DNA of 64,000 nucleotides from Mytilisepta virgata (Eukaryota > Mollusca > Bivalvia > Mytilida > Mytilidae), in contig CM051519.1 in assembly GCA_028015205.1 (NCBI GenBank), positions 90,727,539 to 90,791,538 on the forward strand, given 5' to 3'. The notes under the pieces are model-generated. The model worked only from the letters and a program-made list of their open reading frames with translations, did not search any database and was not told the DNA's origin. Both the position numbers and the translations under genes were made by a program. Within the stretch, counting starts at the first letter, position 1, and each line of letters begins with the position of its first letter. Positions 48,246-60,425 of the stretch are shown here, piece by piece.

Positions 48246-49740
48246 AAATTACAAAAAGTGCTCATAGTACAGTCTTCAACATGGAGCATGCATGTGACCA
48301 CTGTATATAACAAGCTCTTTGTGGCCCCAAATTCACAAGTCTTTAAGAAATTCAGCTGTACAAAATATCTTTTGAAAAACCTTACCTTGAATATACATAA
48401 ACAACACTAAGAACGTTACTACCACTGACAAAGTCTCCTGACTTTGGGCAGGCACATAAAAATGTGGTGATGTTAAAATACCTCTGCCTTGCACCTTTGG
48501 CAGTGTTGGGATACAATAACAAAAATATACAGACGGTAAAAATCAGTTAAGGACAACTGACTACAACAAAAAAAAACGATTAAATATAAACAAGACCTTC
48601 AAGTTCTAATTAATGAGTGCTTGATATTGTTAAACCACCCATCAAAAAATCTTGTTTTCGGACACAAAATTTAATTATTTATTAACTTTAGGGTTTCCGT
48701 GTGGATTCCTGACAAACTTCATTAAAATGCATGATAATTATAATAACAACTTGATTTATGTAAAAGTCAAAGTCATTTGAAACTGAAGTTTTGTTGAAAT
48801 GTATCAAACAATTTAAGACAACATTGTGAATAAAAGCCCAAGTCAAATTATCTCCCTTCAAGGTCCATGTTTATATTCCTAAAACCCAATAGTCCGAAAT
48901 CCCATTGGTCCTTTACCCTAATAGTCCGAAAGCCCAATAGTCCGAAAATCATTTGGCCCAAAAGTTTTAAAAGATCTCCGACCAAAACGGACTGCTTCAT
49001 TTTAAACCATCATTGACTGTGATGTGTTATGTATAAATGTATAAATGTGTTAAAATATTATTGATAAATGCTGTATATTTCAAACCTAAAAACTTAATAG
49101 ATATGGGCCAAGATTGCTGTCACATAAACTTTTTAGACAGGGTTATTGTCAGTCTTTGTTAAATTTATCACTCCAAAAATTTTACAGTCATCATTGATTG
49201 GGCGACACGAAGTTTCTATCACAGGTATGAGACATTTCACGTCCTACTGGAATTAACACCCCATCGGACTAGACACTTTACTGGGTGTTATACTCACTGG
49301 CAATCTGAAGTGTGTCGTTAACGGAGCAAGGCATGCTTACCCTTCGGAGCACCTGGTGTCACTCCAGGTTTTTAGTGGGAGTTCACACTGCTAGTGCATT
49401 AGTTTCTGTGCTGTCTTGTTCTACATGTAAATATGTTTAGTTTATTATATGTTTTTTGTGTATTATTTTAGTTATACATGTATTCTTGTGACATTTTATT
49501 ATTATGTTCTATTCTCATGATCTTGTCTTGCCTTTGGATTTCGATTTCACAGACTTCTGCCGCCGTTCTGTCACCCTAATATTTTAATCCAGATGTGATA
49601 ATATAATTGTATATAGTTACACCCCAAATTTTTATAGAATAGATAATTCCCTTTTCTAAAAGATAAAAATGTTTTCCGGGGGTGATATGACAATTCGTCA
49701 TGTAGGTCACACCAAAATGAATTTTAGTTCTTTAGATTTC
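48246..49740. other. AT-rich stretch with a more complex repeat-like block
   Basis: At 48880-48960 the phrase 'aatagtccgaaa' recurs. A GC-elevated block at about 49195-49420 ('gcatgcttacccttcggagc', 'acctggtgtcactccaggtt') looks like a dispersed repeat, class unknown. No ORF is seen. Confidence 0.4.
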
Positions 49741-49744
49741 GCCG

Positions 49745-50240
49745 CTTTAAGTTGCCGAAGGTCCATGTGAGCTTTTTTCATTAATTGGCGTCTGTCCCGG
49801 CTCTTCAGTCTGTCCATCCGTCGTCCTTCCGTTAACTTTTCACATTTTGTTCTTCTCTGAAACCCTTGGGTCAAATGAACTTAAGCATCTATTGCATATT
49901 TTGTCCAGGTGGGACAACTAACATGGCAACATGAGCAAATCCTATTTTCTCATTGGTCAAATGTAAAAGCTCTTCTCTTCTTAAACCATATAGAAATGTG
50001 AACTAAAACTTGGTATTATACAGCATATATGGAAGGACCTTTATAAATTTTGCACGTTTCAACATACAAGAGGTAAAATATAAGCAAGAACCTTTATAAA
50101 ATTTCAGACGACTAAATTCGTTATTTTTGATTGGTCGAATTAAAAATAATCTCTGTAACTGAATATAGATGAATTAACAAATATGACATGTTGAAAAGGA
50201 TGACAGGTGAGCGATACAGGCTCAACACTTGAGCCTCTAG
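49745..50240 (+). repeat. Family A' element, short copy
   Basis: A degenerate left hairpin is followed by GTCTGTC...GTCCATCCGTCGTCC (49785-49826), two or three units, and the right terminus CAGGTGAGCGATACAGGCTC with GAGCCTCTAG ending at 50240, followed by TT. Hairpin AGGCTC...GAGCCT is intact. Confidence 0.82.
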
Positions 50241-50720
50241 TTTATTCCGTAGGGGACAAAGGCAATAGATGTTATCCATGTCCGTCCGTCTGTACATCAA
50301 ACTTTTGTTTCCACATACCTAGTTGCCATGGCAAAATGTTTTGAAACTTACAGACAATCGGACTATTATCACAATACGCAGATCAAGTTCGAATCTGGGT
50401 ATTGTGAATTTCATTGTTCCAGAGTTATGCCCTTCTATAAATTGAAAATTTGTGAAATTTGCACGTTCCAAGTTTGCTGTGTAATATTGAAAATAGCCAA
50501 AATTGAAGTTTCTGATCAGTAACTTTGGTATTGTTTCACGTAATAATCTATAAAGAGTAGAGTTCAAATCAAAGTTATTTAACTTTTCTCATTTCTGAGT
50601 TACGTCCCTTTTTAATCTGGAAAATTGCCAAAAACGAGATTTCTCTTTAATAACTTGAGTATTTTTCACCAAATCATTTCAAATTGGGAAGTGTTGTTTT
50701 GCACCACTAAATACAAGTTA
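50241..50720 (+). repeat. Family E tandem-unit element abutting family A' end
   Basis: It begins right after CTAG of the previous element. GTCCGTCCGTCTGT is at 50280-50293. Two or three units related to family B follow ('gcagatcaagttcgaatctg', 'ccagagttatgcccttc'). ORFs on both strands at 50319-50567 are in the repeat. Confidence 0.65.
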
Positions 50721-51124
50721 AGGTGGAAGTTTTGTCAGTTTCGAGTAACACCGTTTTATAATGTAAAGCTGAGTTGATACCATTAAGTATACTAGTATAT
50801 ATTTGGGGAGGGGAGGTAGGAGCATCATTATATGGACACATTCTCTTGTCTCAATTACCATGTCCGTAAATTTCATTGAGGCAGAGGAGGTAACTGTCTC
50901 CTCCAACATTCGAGCAAAAAACAAAAATCTTTTTATAACAAGAGAACATAAGCTACAGACTCAAAGGAGCCCCATGTTGCTCACCTGGACTTCATCTGCA
51001 CATCAAATGAATAAAATATTTTGTTCCGATTGGATTGTTTTCAGACAAGAGGATATTCAAGTGAATTTCCTATAGGGACCCATGTTAAACTACGTTTGGC
51101 TGTGGCAGCCATTTTGGTTTGTGT

Positions 51125-51409
51125 CAATAATTTATGTTTGTTAGTTGGGGTTTTACGCCGTTTTCAGCACATTTGGCTATTTCGCGGCGGCCAGTTTTTT
51201 ATTGGTGGAGGAAGCCGGAGTACCCGGAGAGAACCACCGAACTTCGGTAGGAAAATTGGCAATCCTTGTCAATTAAGATCGGAGTCGAACACACCCCGCC
51301 ACAGGTGAGATTCGAACTCACAACCTCAGCGTTGACAGGTTAGTGATCATTAGTAGTCATGACGAACATACTAGACCACTCGGCCACCGAGGCCCCCAAT
51401 AATTTATGT
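51125..51409 (-). mobile_element. tRNA-Leu/Ser-like SINE, family III, with 13-bp target duplication
   Basis: Minus-strand head 'ggcctcggtggccgagtggt' at about 51374-51393 has box A of the class-II tRNA kind. Box B GAGTTCGAATCTC is near 51305-51317. The 3' part ends 'cgtaaaaccccaactaacaa'. A perfect 13-bp duplication CAATAATTTATGT flanks it at 51125-51137 and 51397-51409. It sits inside a family A unit. Confidence 0.9.
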
Positions 51410-51443
51410 AATTCTGAAAGAATGCCACCCAAGTACTATTGCT

Positions 51444-51800
51444 GCAAGGTTTGGATGGATGGATGAATTATTGTTTAACGTCCAGGGGCAACCAGGTGCC
51501 TATCAGGACGAGAACATGTTGATATGATAATATGATCCCTGCTTTGTACTAGACCGACACGCTAAGTCGGATTTTTAATGTGCTAGCTCACGAGGTAACT
51601 GTCCGCAGGAAGACATATCACCTCACTCGGACACATTATACTGACTCCGAGCCGACCAGTCGATCTTTGCTCTTACTCCTAGATGCCGCGTGCTTGGCGG
51701 AGAAGCAGCAAATACCAATTTTAATGTCTTTGGTTTGACCCGGCCGGGGATCGAACCCGCGACCTTCCGCACTCGGGACGAGCACGCTAGCAAGGTTTGG
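51444..51800 (-). mobile_element. SINE family I, 5'-truncated, with 11-bp target duplication
   Basis: Minus-strand copy. Body and tail match the one at 19217-19582, including 'ggatggatggatgaattatt' (its ATCC tail) and box B GGTTCGATCCCC. About 18 nt of the tRNA 5' end are missing. GCAAGGTTTGG is repeated at 51444-51454 and 51790-51800. It lies in a family A unit, 34 bp from the family III SINE. Confidence 0.9.
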
Positions 51801-52450
51801 TTATAACTGAGGAATAATAAGGTCTTTTGGGGAAATTTCCAATAGCCCTTTGTTTCACTAACTTTGGCTGTCATAGGATAAAAATTATGGAAGTGAACCA
51901 TTGCTGGCAAGTTTCCAATATGGTTTCATACAAATAGATGATCTTTCATTGAATTTTTCCATAGGTTACTTCATTCAAATAAGTTTTGCTGTGGTCCAGA
52001 TCATTGGATCCCTCAAAGGACCATTGCTGCCAATTTTTTTTCCATCTAGTTTATGTTTCGGACAAGAAGATCTTTCGGTGAAATTTTTCAGCATTCAGCA
52101 AGTTTAGTTCTGGTTGCCATCTTGGTTGGTGATCAAGGCAAACAGATACAATTCTGAAAGACTGCCTCAAACAAGTTTGTTCCAACTGGTTCAAATATTT
52201 TATTTTAAAAATTATTTAGATGAAATTTCCCACAATGTTAAACTAGGTTCGGCTGTGGTGGCCATCTTGGTTGGCTGAATGGGTCAGCGAATATAATTCT
52301 GAAAGAGGACCACTTAAAACCATTGCTGCCATGTTAGATTCCAACTGATTGCTTGGTTTCAAACAAGAAATTTTTATGTATATTTTCCCATAGGATCCTT
52401 TGTCAAAAGGAAGTTTGGCTGCCATATTTGTTGGCTGAATGGGTCATTGG

Positions 52451-54455
52451 ATACAATGCTTAAGTTTTAAACCAAAATATAACCACAGCAAAAATATCCC
52501 AATCACGGCCAATTGAGAAATTTTTTCACAATATTGTAAACATCTCCTTGCCGAGTCAAAAAGGTCCAAATTTGATAAAACAGTTTTATTTTGTCCAAAA
52601 TAACAACTTACAAGAATCCAGTTCGATTTTTTTTAGTATGTATGCTCAATGCTGTCCCCAAGACTTAGTATTCATATAATATACGGGTAAATACTCATAT
52701 TAAACCAGACTGAATTTTTATATGAAAAGACCAAAGTCAACAAAAAGTCCTAAATATTTATTAGATTCCTACAAGAAAAAGTAATCAGTGTTTAAATGTT
52801 GAGGATTATGTGAGATTATCAAAGGTAATGCACAAAAATTGTATAAGACAAAAAAGCATAATTCTTAACTCTTCATGAAGACTGAAATTTAAACATAAAA
52901 TTTCCTGACAAGGTTTTACCAAGAGCATTAAAAAAAACATTTTGTACAAGCAAAAATCTGAGATATGAATGTTTAGGTACACTTATTAACCTTTTGTGTG
53001 GTAGTCTTCGTGTAGAGTATGGACGTCACACATAGTGATTAGTACAGAAGTGACATAAAAAAAATCTCTCGTTGCTTACAAAATTACACAAAATTTCATC
53101 TCTTTCTACAACTAAATTATTTAAACAACAAATGGTTTGAGCATTTATTTCTGACTTTTTGAACTGATCATAATATTCTCCAATTCATGATTTCATAAAC
53201 ATAGAATAATGTTACAGCACTTTCTGTGTAAAAATAAATCAAAATGATTATGCATGATATAATTTTGCATTCTGAGATTCTTCATTAAAATAGTTCCTAT
53301 TTATTACTTCTACAAACAACATATAAATTTACTAGCCTATGATATCAAACATTAAAAATTGACAGTTCTTAACTTTATAAAATGCTCGGTTATAAATGAA
53401 AATACAGAAGAAAAATGGTTTTAGCTGAATTTGACTACAGATAAGTGAATTGGATTTTTTCAAATACTATTTTCTGAAGAAAGCAAGTGAAGAAAATCCA
53501 GAAATATTTCTATTTCATGTACATTAAAATGCCTATGTCTAACCTTCTTTCATTTTTTGGAGTTTCTGGTTTCCAAAAAGTTTAAGACAGAAATAATCTT
53601 GTTTGATCAATATTAGAAGCTGAAAAAATGTCTTCTTTGGTACAGAATCTAAGATCATAACTAAATGTCATAAATTTAAAATTGTTAAAAAATGACATGA
53701 ATATTTTGTTATATGCCAGTATTACAATGCAGAAAATATTTAAAATAAAACTCATTTCCTTCAAGGTCATATTGTTTATGATCTTCCTATTTTACTTTTT
53801 TATTATTTGTCTAAATTTAAACCCTCACTGACAGAATTTGTTCCAGTATGTCATAATTCATTTATAATCTCAAAATTTAATTACTAATGTCACCGGTACA
53901 TCTTTTTTTTAAAACATACTATATTATTCATTTATATGATTAACTTATGCCTTTATTTTACAGCTGTTTATAGGTGGCAATGAGATTACAAAATCATACT
54001 ATGAGCGAGGTAGATCCACCTTATTTTCTCACAGGTTTGTGTATACCAGGATTCCCCGATCTTGATGAGAGAAATTTATGAATCAAATATTAATTACTGA
54101 AATGCTAATTAATATCCATAATTACCAGTATATCTGATTACAAAATTATAAGGTGTTAAAAATTGTACATAAAATCTCTGGCCAAAGGGAGGTAATATAT
54201 ACATTAAATTAATTTTCTGATTTTCAATACAAGTTGTAATAAATTGAATAATAAATACAATGTACATGTTATAGAGCTTTACAGATACAGTACAAAATAT
54301 GGTCTAGATATATTAGGAATGTAACAATAAATCGTTGCATGCAATGTTATAATTAATACAAAGTATTGTATTTACCTCGTTATATCTTCATATATTTTAA
54401 GTTGGAATTAATAGTCTAGCTAAATTTTGTTTACAAAAAATAAGATTCTTACGGG

Positions 54456-54486
<31 letters not shown>

Positions 54487-55053
54487 CAGATTCTTATCTT
54501 TGCCAAATTTTAAAGTTAAGAAGTCAGATTGTAGTTTATAATTTTCGAACAAAATTGTAGTTAAACAACTTTAAACATTATTTTACAAAAAGTTTTAATT
54601 TTTATGAAATTCTGCTTTTAACATGTTACAATTTGACTTTTCTGACATAAGCCTGTAAGAGTAGAGCCTCTAAGCATCAAACAGGTTATGTTTACCTGAA
54701 TGTGACAAGGTTATATTTTTTCCAGATGACAAAACAAAGAAATACTGAATTTGAATGCGTCTGTTACTGTACTTGATGTGAATTCCAACTGTAAATATAT
54801 GACATAACATCTGTATCATTTCCAATAAAAAAATCCTACTTCTATATAAATATCTATGATAACTAATAAAAACAATTTAAAAAACTTATCTATTTTTCTC
54901 TAATCTCACCCTAAGATTTATAAATCAAAAGTTAAAAGGCAAAAAGTATTGCTAACATTGAAATATGAATTGTGAAAATACTGACAAACACTAAATGGTG
55001 ATCACTATGAAAAATAAAATATTTACTACCAGAAATGTTCATACTTTAAGAGA
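52451..55053. other. AT-rich stretch, 3' flank of the stress-protein gene
   Basis: Includes a 27-nt A-run at about 54460-54486. A peptide-like frame near 53958-54060 follows an acceptor-like 'ttattttacag' but has no recognisable family. No repeat end is seen. Confidence 0.45.
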
Positions 55054-55059
55054 TTTATT
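55054..55059 (-). promoter_or_regulatory. Candidate polyadenylation signal (AATAAA)
   Basis: On the minus strand AATAAA lies about 165 nt after the stop at 55222, a usual distance for a short 3' UTR. Confidence 0.45.
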
Positions 55060-55221
55060 CCATTTAAGATTCAAATTGCACTGACATCTTGAACCAAACA
55101 AGGTGTCCACATTAATTTAAAATATCCCAATCTAAAAGACTTGACAATTTCCTAAGATTTTCATTTTTTCTTGAATTTCTCTAATATAACGTAAATCTGT
55201 TAACATATAAGATAGTCTTCG

Positions 55222-55416
55222 TTAATTTCTGACTACAACAACAGGACATCTAGCATGTTGTACAACATAATCGCTGACACTTCCCATGAGAGTACGACGG
55301 ATTTTACCCAACCCTCTGGTTCCACAGATAATGAGATTTGCTTTATGGGTTTCAGCTGCCTCAATGATTGATTCCCCTGGTTTCTTTCCTGTCAGCACAA
55401 AGGCTTCACCTTTAAT
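55222..55416 (-). CDS. Universal stress protein, last exon
   Basis: 65 codons including stop, phase 0, after an acceptor 'ctttatttttag'. It encodes the C-terminal half of a UspA-like domain: KPGESIIEAAE, then LIICGTRGLGKIRRTLMGS. This shows the ATP-binding pattern Gly-x2-Gly-x9-Gly-Ser, here GTRG(9)GS. The end, YVVQHARCPVVVVRN, is the usual closing strand of the family. The protein is cytosolic in known relatives; nucleotide binding is predicted, a stress role is inferred from the family. It joins the exon at 59138-59247. Confidence 0.92.
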   Translation of the reverse strand: MKGEAFVLTGKKPGESIIEAAETHKANLIICGTRGLGKIRRTLMGSVSDYVVQHARCPVVVVRN

Positions 55417-58400
55417 CTAAAAATAAAGGAAAAGGTCAATTATAAAAAATTTTAAAAAACAGTTTTGCAGTACAGGTAACTATTTCTTTTTTCATTCAAA
55501 ACCAATGTACACAATATGTGTATTTCCTGTGCTGAAGGAACAGAACTTCTTTTAGTATCATCTATTGTCATTTCCACAACCTCATTTGGTTATGTAAATA
55601 TGAAAAATTACCTTATGAATAGGGCTTTTTTTGTTTTGTTTTAACAATATTAAAGCAATTATTAACCACAACAATGAATTTAAATTTTCAATATGTTTGT
55701 TAAAAATACTGATCATTATTTTTTTGGATTTATTCATCATGACAAGGTCAGACTTCTTTAATGGTCAATCTCAAGTTATGACTTATATATAAACATTTAC
55801 ATTAAGTCTGGCAAGAAATCTTCGAGAAAAATGATCCTGAATTGTCTTTGAAAAAAATTAACCAGTGATTACTTAAATATCCACTGAGCAGCTGTACTAT
55901 AAATTGAGAAAAATATTATTAACAGGGATCTGAAAAAGGTGGGAAATACATCTATATTTACAAGCTACATGTATTGACATTACACTTGCATAGAAATATG
56001 CCTACAATACTGATATGTAGAATACAAGATTTACTGATTGTTTAAAATAAATATCTGTTTTTTTTTCACATAATACACATTACATTAAAATTAGTTTATT
56101 CAGCATTCTTCACTTCCCCCATCTTTCTAAAAAAGGGATAAAATAAAATTTCATAACCATTAGTCAACAGTTTTGCTTGCTTTTTCATCAGGATAAAACA
56201 AGTGCAAATAAATTTGAATACAGGTATGCAATGCTTTTTCTCAATCATTTTTAATTTAAATAATAATGTTCTTTACCTGTACCCTCAGATTATTGAAAAG
56301 GTTATTTTCATGGGAGATAACTTACACTGGTCAACAGTAAGACAAAAATTAATTTTGAGTTGTCTCCCATATACTCCATCAACCTCAGTGGTATAATAAA
56401 CTTTTAAAATTATTTTATGTACTAGTTAATATTTCTGGACATAGAAAATCTTTTATTCATTACACAGAATAAAAATGATGGGCAAATGATTCCTTGTGAA
56501 ATATCCAACTTATACTTATATAAAAAATAATCCAAGTTTAATAAACCCTAATATTTATTATTCCATTATCCATACAAAATGTTATGTATGTTTACTCTGA
56601 CTTCTTCACTGTGCTGTTGTGTAGTGGTTCAAGATAAGAAATGTACATGCCTTACCCATTTTACTTTACATAGTTAATATAAATTCATCATGGTTTGAGT
56701 AACACTCAATAAAACATGAATTAGTGTTTAATTTACAATTTTAAAGTCATACTACATTCTAAGATAAATTTTTGTAGTAGATAAGTAAGTTAGTAAGCTG
56801 TATGAAGCAGACAAGAACTATCATAACTGCAGTAAAATATATCACATGAGTCGCTTACATTATTTTAGAAAATTCCATTAAATACGAAGTAACCAGATTG
56901 ACATGTATGTAGTTTTACAATTATATACATTCCATCAGTTTACTGTCCACGTAGTGTATCATAATTCCTTCATCTTTCAGCTGTTAAATTGTCTATATTT
57001 TCTAAAGTGTTATTTTGTGTAGGTACTTAAATAAATCTTATCTCTATGATAAAAAGTACAAGTATTATTTGTACCCTGGAAAAATAATTTCATCATCCCC
57101 CAATTCCACATCCTTATGTGAAAACACACCTGTATCAGTGCACCAACACACAAGATCACCTCATTTCCTATACCCTTAAGTGCAGATAGGCTTCATCAGT
57201 ACAAAATGTATCAATATTTTCCAAGTTGTTATACTGAATTTATTATTTATTAAGAAAGCATTACAAAGAAGCATATTTCAAGTTTTAATCCATCCTTTGA
57301 ACTTACAAAAAGAACTTTCAATCTTAAGGTTATAATGTGAGTTCAATCAAGCAAGATAAAAACTTTATTGAAAAAACAATGTACCAGTATACAGGATGCT
57401 ATCTTTCTGGTTGAATAATTAATTTGAATTGTAACAGACAATTTGATTGGTTGTTAATGGTTGATCAAGTTACATTATATTATATAATCTACTTTGGGTA
57501 CTGTGACATCACACGCATATTACTTTGCAGTCTGCAATTTAAATATTCCTGAGTTCAATAAGATTTCAATGATTCTACTTGCAATTTTTTATCAGACAAT
57601 TATTGAAAATCAAATTATAAGGCCAAAGATTTTCTCCTTTCTTGGCTCTCAGCACTGGTTGGATGAAATATGCACATACCGTGCACTGAAAATGGTGGAA
57701 GAATGTTTTTTTCATGCTCCAGAAAAAAGAGAAGGGGAAAAACAAAACTATTATTTTATTTGCCAAGCATTAAGTATACCACGTTGAAATTATCTACAAA
57801 ATCATCAATGGCAATTTAATAAAAAGAAATGTGTAAACCATCACTGAAATAAAATAAAGCTAAGTTATAAAATTACAGCAAAAAGCAAAAGGATAAAAAA
57901 CTGACTACCTTTATATTTTTGTCCTGGCACTTGAATGAATAAAAACACATGCTAAATAAACTATTTTATTTACCATTATAAACATACTACATGGTCTAGT
58001 CTACTAGATATATATTTTAAAAAATGTACATGTACTTTTTGGATTTACTGTGATTTTTTTTTCAGTCTTGCAGAAATAACCTCAATCACATGGTGGCTAT
58101 TACCAATGTAGTGGGTTATTTTAAAGTGTGCAACATGTACAAGACATTTCCTGACAGCCTTAAATCTTTTCAATGAGTAAAATGCAAAGATTAGAGGTAC
58201 TGTAAGCAAGCTCAAATAATGATACCTGCCACTCAAACATATGGAGCCAGAAATATGTTTCTTAAGACAAATTATCTCATGTTCAAGATGTTGGACCATC
58301 AATAATTTGCTTCATACACATCTTAATATGGTGTATTATCTTTGTATGAAGTTTATTTTATTTCCATCAGACCATCAGGAGGATTAGTGCTTATAAGGTG

Positions 58401-59137
58401 AATATGATATGATTGCATAATAATGTTTGTATTTGTGAAACTTCATTCTCTTATGATGGTGCGTTGTTATCCATTTCTCGCACGATGAATTATTTGTCAT
58501 AACTAATTCCCCATCATATGTTATGAACAACTCTTACGAGAAATTCTTTTATTTGATCGGCCTTGATCCAAACATCACTGTTTTCTGATTGGTTGAAATT
58601 CTCACTCATTGTGAAACCTATAAATAACTCAGTATTCATATACCAAACTAACAATTTTTACTTATTGTTCTAAATCAAATCCAAATACTTTTGTATTACA
58701 TGTACAAATGTATGTACACTTGAGCTGACTATCACTTTTTCAGAAAAAAAACCCTAAGTGTTTGAGAAAATGACTGAAATTCTCATAAAAATCAAAGATG
58801 CCTGATTTAGTTAATCCCTCTTGTACTAAATCGTTACAATAATAATAGTCAATTAATAGAAAATCTCAAAATTTGCACTTTCACAGTGGAAAGAATGAAA
58901 ACAATTTAACTAAAACAAACACAATTCAAGCAAAAATCAAAGAATTTTAGTCAGTTTGTAGATTCAAAAGTAAATAATACTTGTTCTGTATTAAACGATT
59001 GTCCACATATTTTTTAGGGGAACATATTCTTACCTTTCCTGTGAGTCGATCAACAAATTTACTTTTTAGGGGAACATGTTCTTACCTTTCCTCTGAGTCG
59101 ATCAACAAATTTACTTTTTAGGGGAACATATTCTTAC
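55417..59137 (-). other. Intron of the stress-protein gene (3.7 kb)
   Basis: The donor GTAAGAATATG lies just left of 59138 and the acceptor just right of 55416. The interior is AT-rich; ORFs at 56202, 57494, 57575 and 58045 have no supported reading. Its upstream (right) end holds the 52-bp repeats that copy the donor. Confidence 0.85.
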
Positions 59138-59172
59138 CTTTCCTCTGAGTCGATCAACAAATTTACTTTTTA
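59012..59172 (-). repeat. 52-bp triplication that copies the splice donor
   Basis: Three units of 52 bp, with 'ctcttacctttcct.tgagtc' starts near 59029, 59081 and 59133, overlap the exon end at 59138. Each unit contains the last coding bases (GACTCA.AGGAAAG) plus GTAAGAA. Thus three donors lie in a row, but only the one nearest the exon keeps the frame open: reading on from it meets TAA after eight more codons. Confidence 0.9.
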
Positions 59173-59247
59173 AAGAATCAACTTTATCTTGCTGTTCTTT
59201 CATTTTCTCTGTTATTTTTTGGATCTGCTTCTCATCAAAATTTACAC
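59138..59247 (-). CDS. Universal stress protein, middle exon
   Basis: 110 nt: two bases completing a Gly codon, then 36 codons ending phase 0. Acceptor 'gtttttttcag', donor GTAAG. It encodes the charged helix VNFDEKQIQKITEKMKEQQ, which in UspA-type proteins lies between the first and second half of the fold. Phases at both sides match the neighbouring exons. Confidence 0.9.
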
Positions 59248-60344
59248 CTGAAAAAAACTTGACACTTGCATTCAACAATATTCACTTGCAGCTATCAGAG
59301 CCTTAGCTTTACAGTTAAAACAAGCACATTCTGACCCTGATACATAAATTATGTACTGTCCAGTAAAATTTTGCAGTTCTAGCAGGTGGTTACCTTGTTG
59401 GTTATCATTCTGTATTGGTTTTTATAGTTTGTTTTATACAATAGAGTCTGAGGATAGATCAGGGGAGGTTTGGGTACCCATAAAACCGGTTTAACCTCAC
59501 CACTGTTCAGTGTCTGTACCATGTCACACTATCCGGACTGTCTGTCTGTTGTGTTTATGTTTGTGCTCTTTTATTTTTAGTCCATTGTTCTGTCAGTTGG
59601 TTTGCTTCAATTGATTGTTATGTCATTGTTAACCTTTCCTGTTATCCATTTTGTTGTTCATTGTAATACTCATTGTAACTTTAACTGAAAACTAAACTAA
59701 ACAATCAAGTTTAAAATCAGAAAATGTTGGGATGTATAAAATTTTAATAAACAAGATCTCCATTTTACTGTTTGTCTTTTGTCATTTCATATTTTATTAG
59801 TGTCCTGAGATCTGAACATGCCAAAACATTATCAGTGCTTGAAATAAAGGTCAAAGGTCAAATTGACATAATTGTTATTAACTGAAGGGCTTCATAGAGG
59901 TTAATAGTGAAGAACTGATTAATCTCCAAAATGGTTTAAACTCAGCTTTTCAAATGTACAGACCTACATGTCTGATTTCTAATTATTTTAAATGTTTTTT
60001 TTTAATTTTTAAAGATCAAAATATGCTGCATAGCCATTGTAATTTATCTATTTACTTCCTTTTTATATTGTGTTCATGACTTATATTCGGCTTTACACTA
60101 AAGTTTGTACATATAGTACAGTAGGTATTCGTCAATAAAAATCAACCATTTTTACCAGCTGTTGTGTTTATTAATATTGTTGGAAATCTTTTTCTAAAAT
60201 ATTAAGTCCTATTAAAATAAAGCATAACAAGGTTTGGCATTTTACAGACATGTTTTGGGATTGTAAATTCAAATGTTTTTATAAACAGGATCATCCTAAT
60301 GTTAACAATGAATTTTTCCATGTCGGCCCAAAGTGTCTACTTAC
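59248..60344 (-). other. Intron of the stress-protein gene (1.1 kb)
   Basis: Typical GT...AG ends. Near 59380-59660 there is repeat-like text ('gtttgggtacccataaaacc', 'ccggactgtctgtctgttg'); otherwise AT-rich. Confidence 0.75.
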
Positions 60345-60425
60345 CAACAGAGAAATCAATATGGAACTCGGCAGCATGGACAACCTTTACATTATCGGAA
60401 TCTCTTGCCATATTAGCCAAATACC
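60345..60425 (-). CDS. Universal stress protein, second exon (gene incomplete at right)
   Basis: 81 nt: two bases, 26 codons, one base. It encodes YLANMARDSDNVKVVHAAEF, the helix 1 to strand 2 part of a UspA fold. The leading GG would complete Trp (TGG), usual before Tyr-Leu in animal USPs. The expected first exon (Met...Asp-Gly-Ser...Ala-Phe-x) is not seen between 60.4 and 64.0 kb and is probably beyond the window. About 128 residues are visible, against a family length near 150. Confidence 0.88.

Larger units (their letters stand above)
50942..52450 (-). repeat. Family A element, minus orientation, with two SINEs inside
   Basis: The right terminus (minus strand) is at 50945-50990 ('caggtgagcaacatggggct', 'gagtctgtagctt'). 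The units read toward 52450 on the plus strand as 'aagaagatctttcggtgaaa', 'gaccattgctgccaa' and 'ctgtggtggccatcttggtt'. The copy is interrupted at 51138-51396 and 51455-51789 by the two SINEs described separately. Confidence 0.8.

Noticed and set aside
51370..51396. Possible tRNA-Leu/Ser gene on the minus strand
   Set aside because: It is the head of a SINE with a 13-bp duplication; the acceptor stem does not close.
53958..54060. Peptide-like frame after an acceptor-like sequence (LFIGGNEITK...)
   Set aside because: I cannot place it in a family and no donor or partner exon is seen.
57494..57787. 97-codon plus-strand ORF in the stress-protein intron
   Set aside because: No family, no start context, and an overlapping ORF on the other strand; could be chance in AT-rich DNA.
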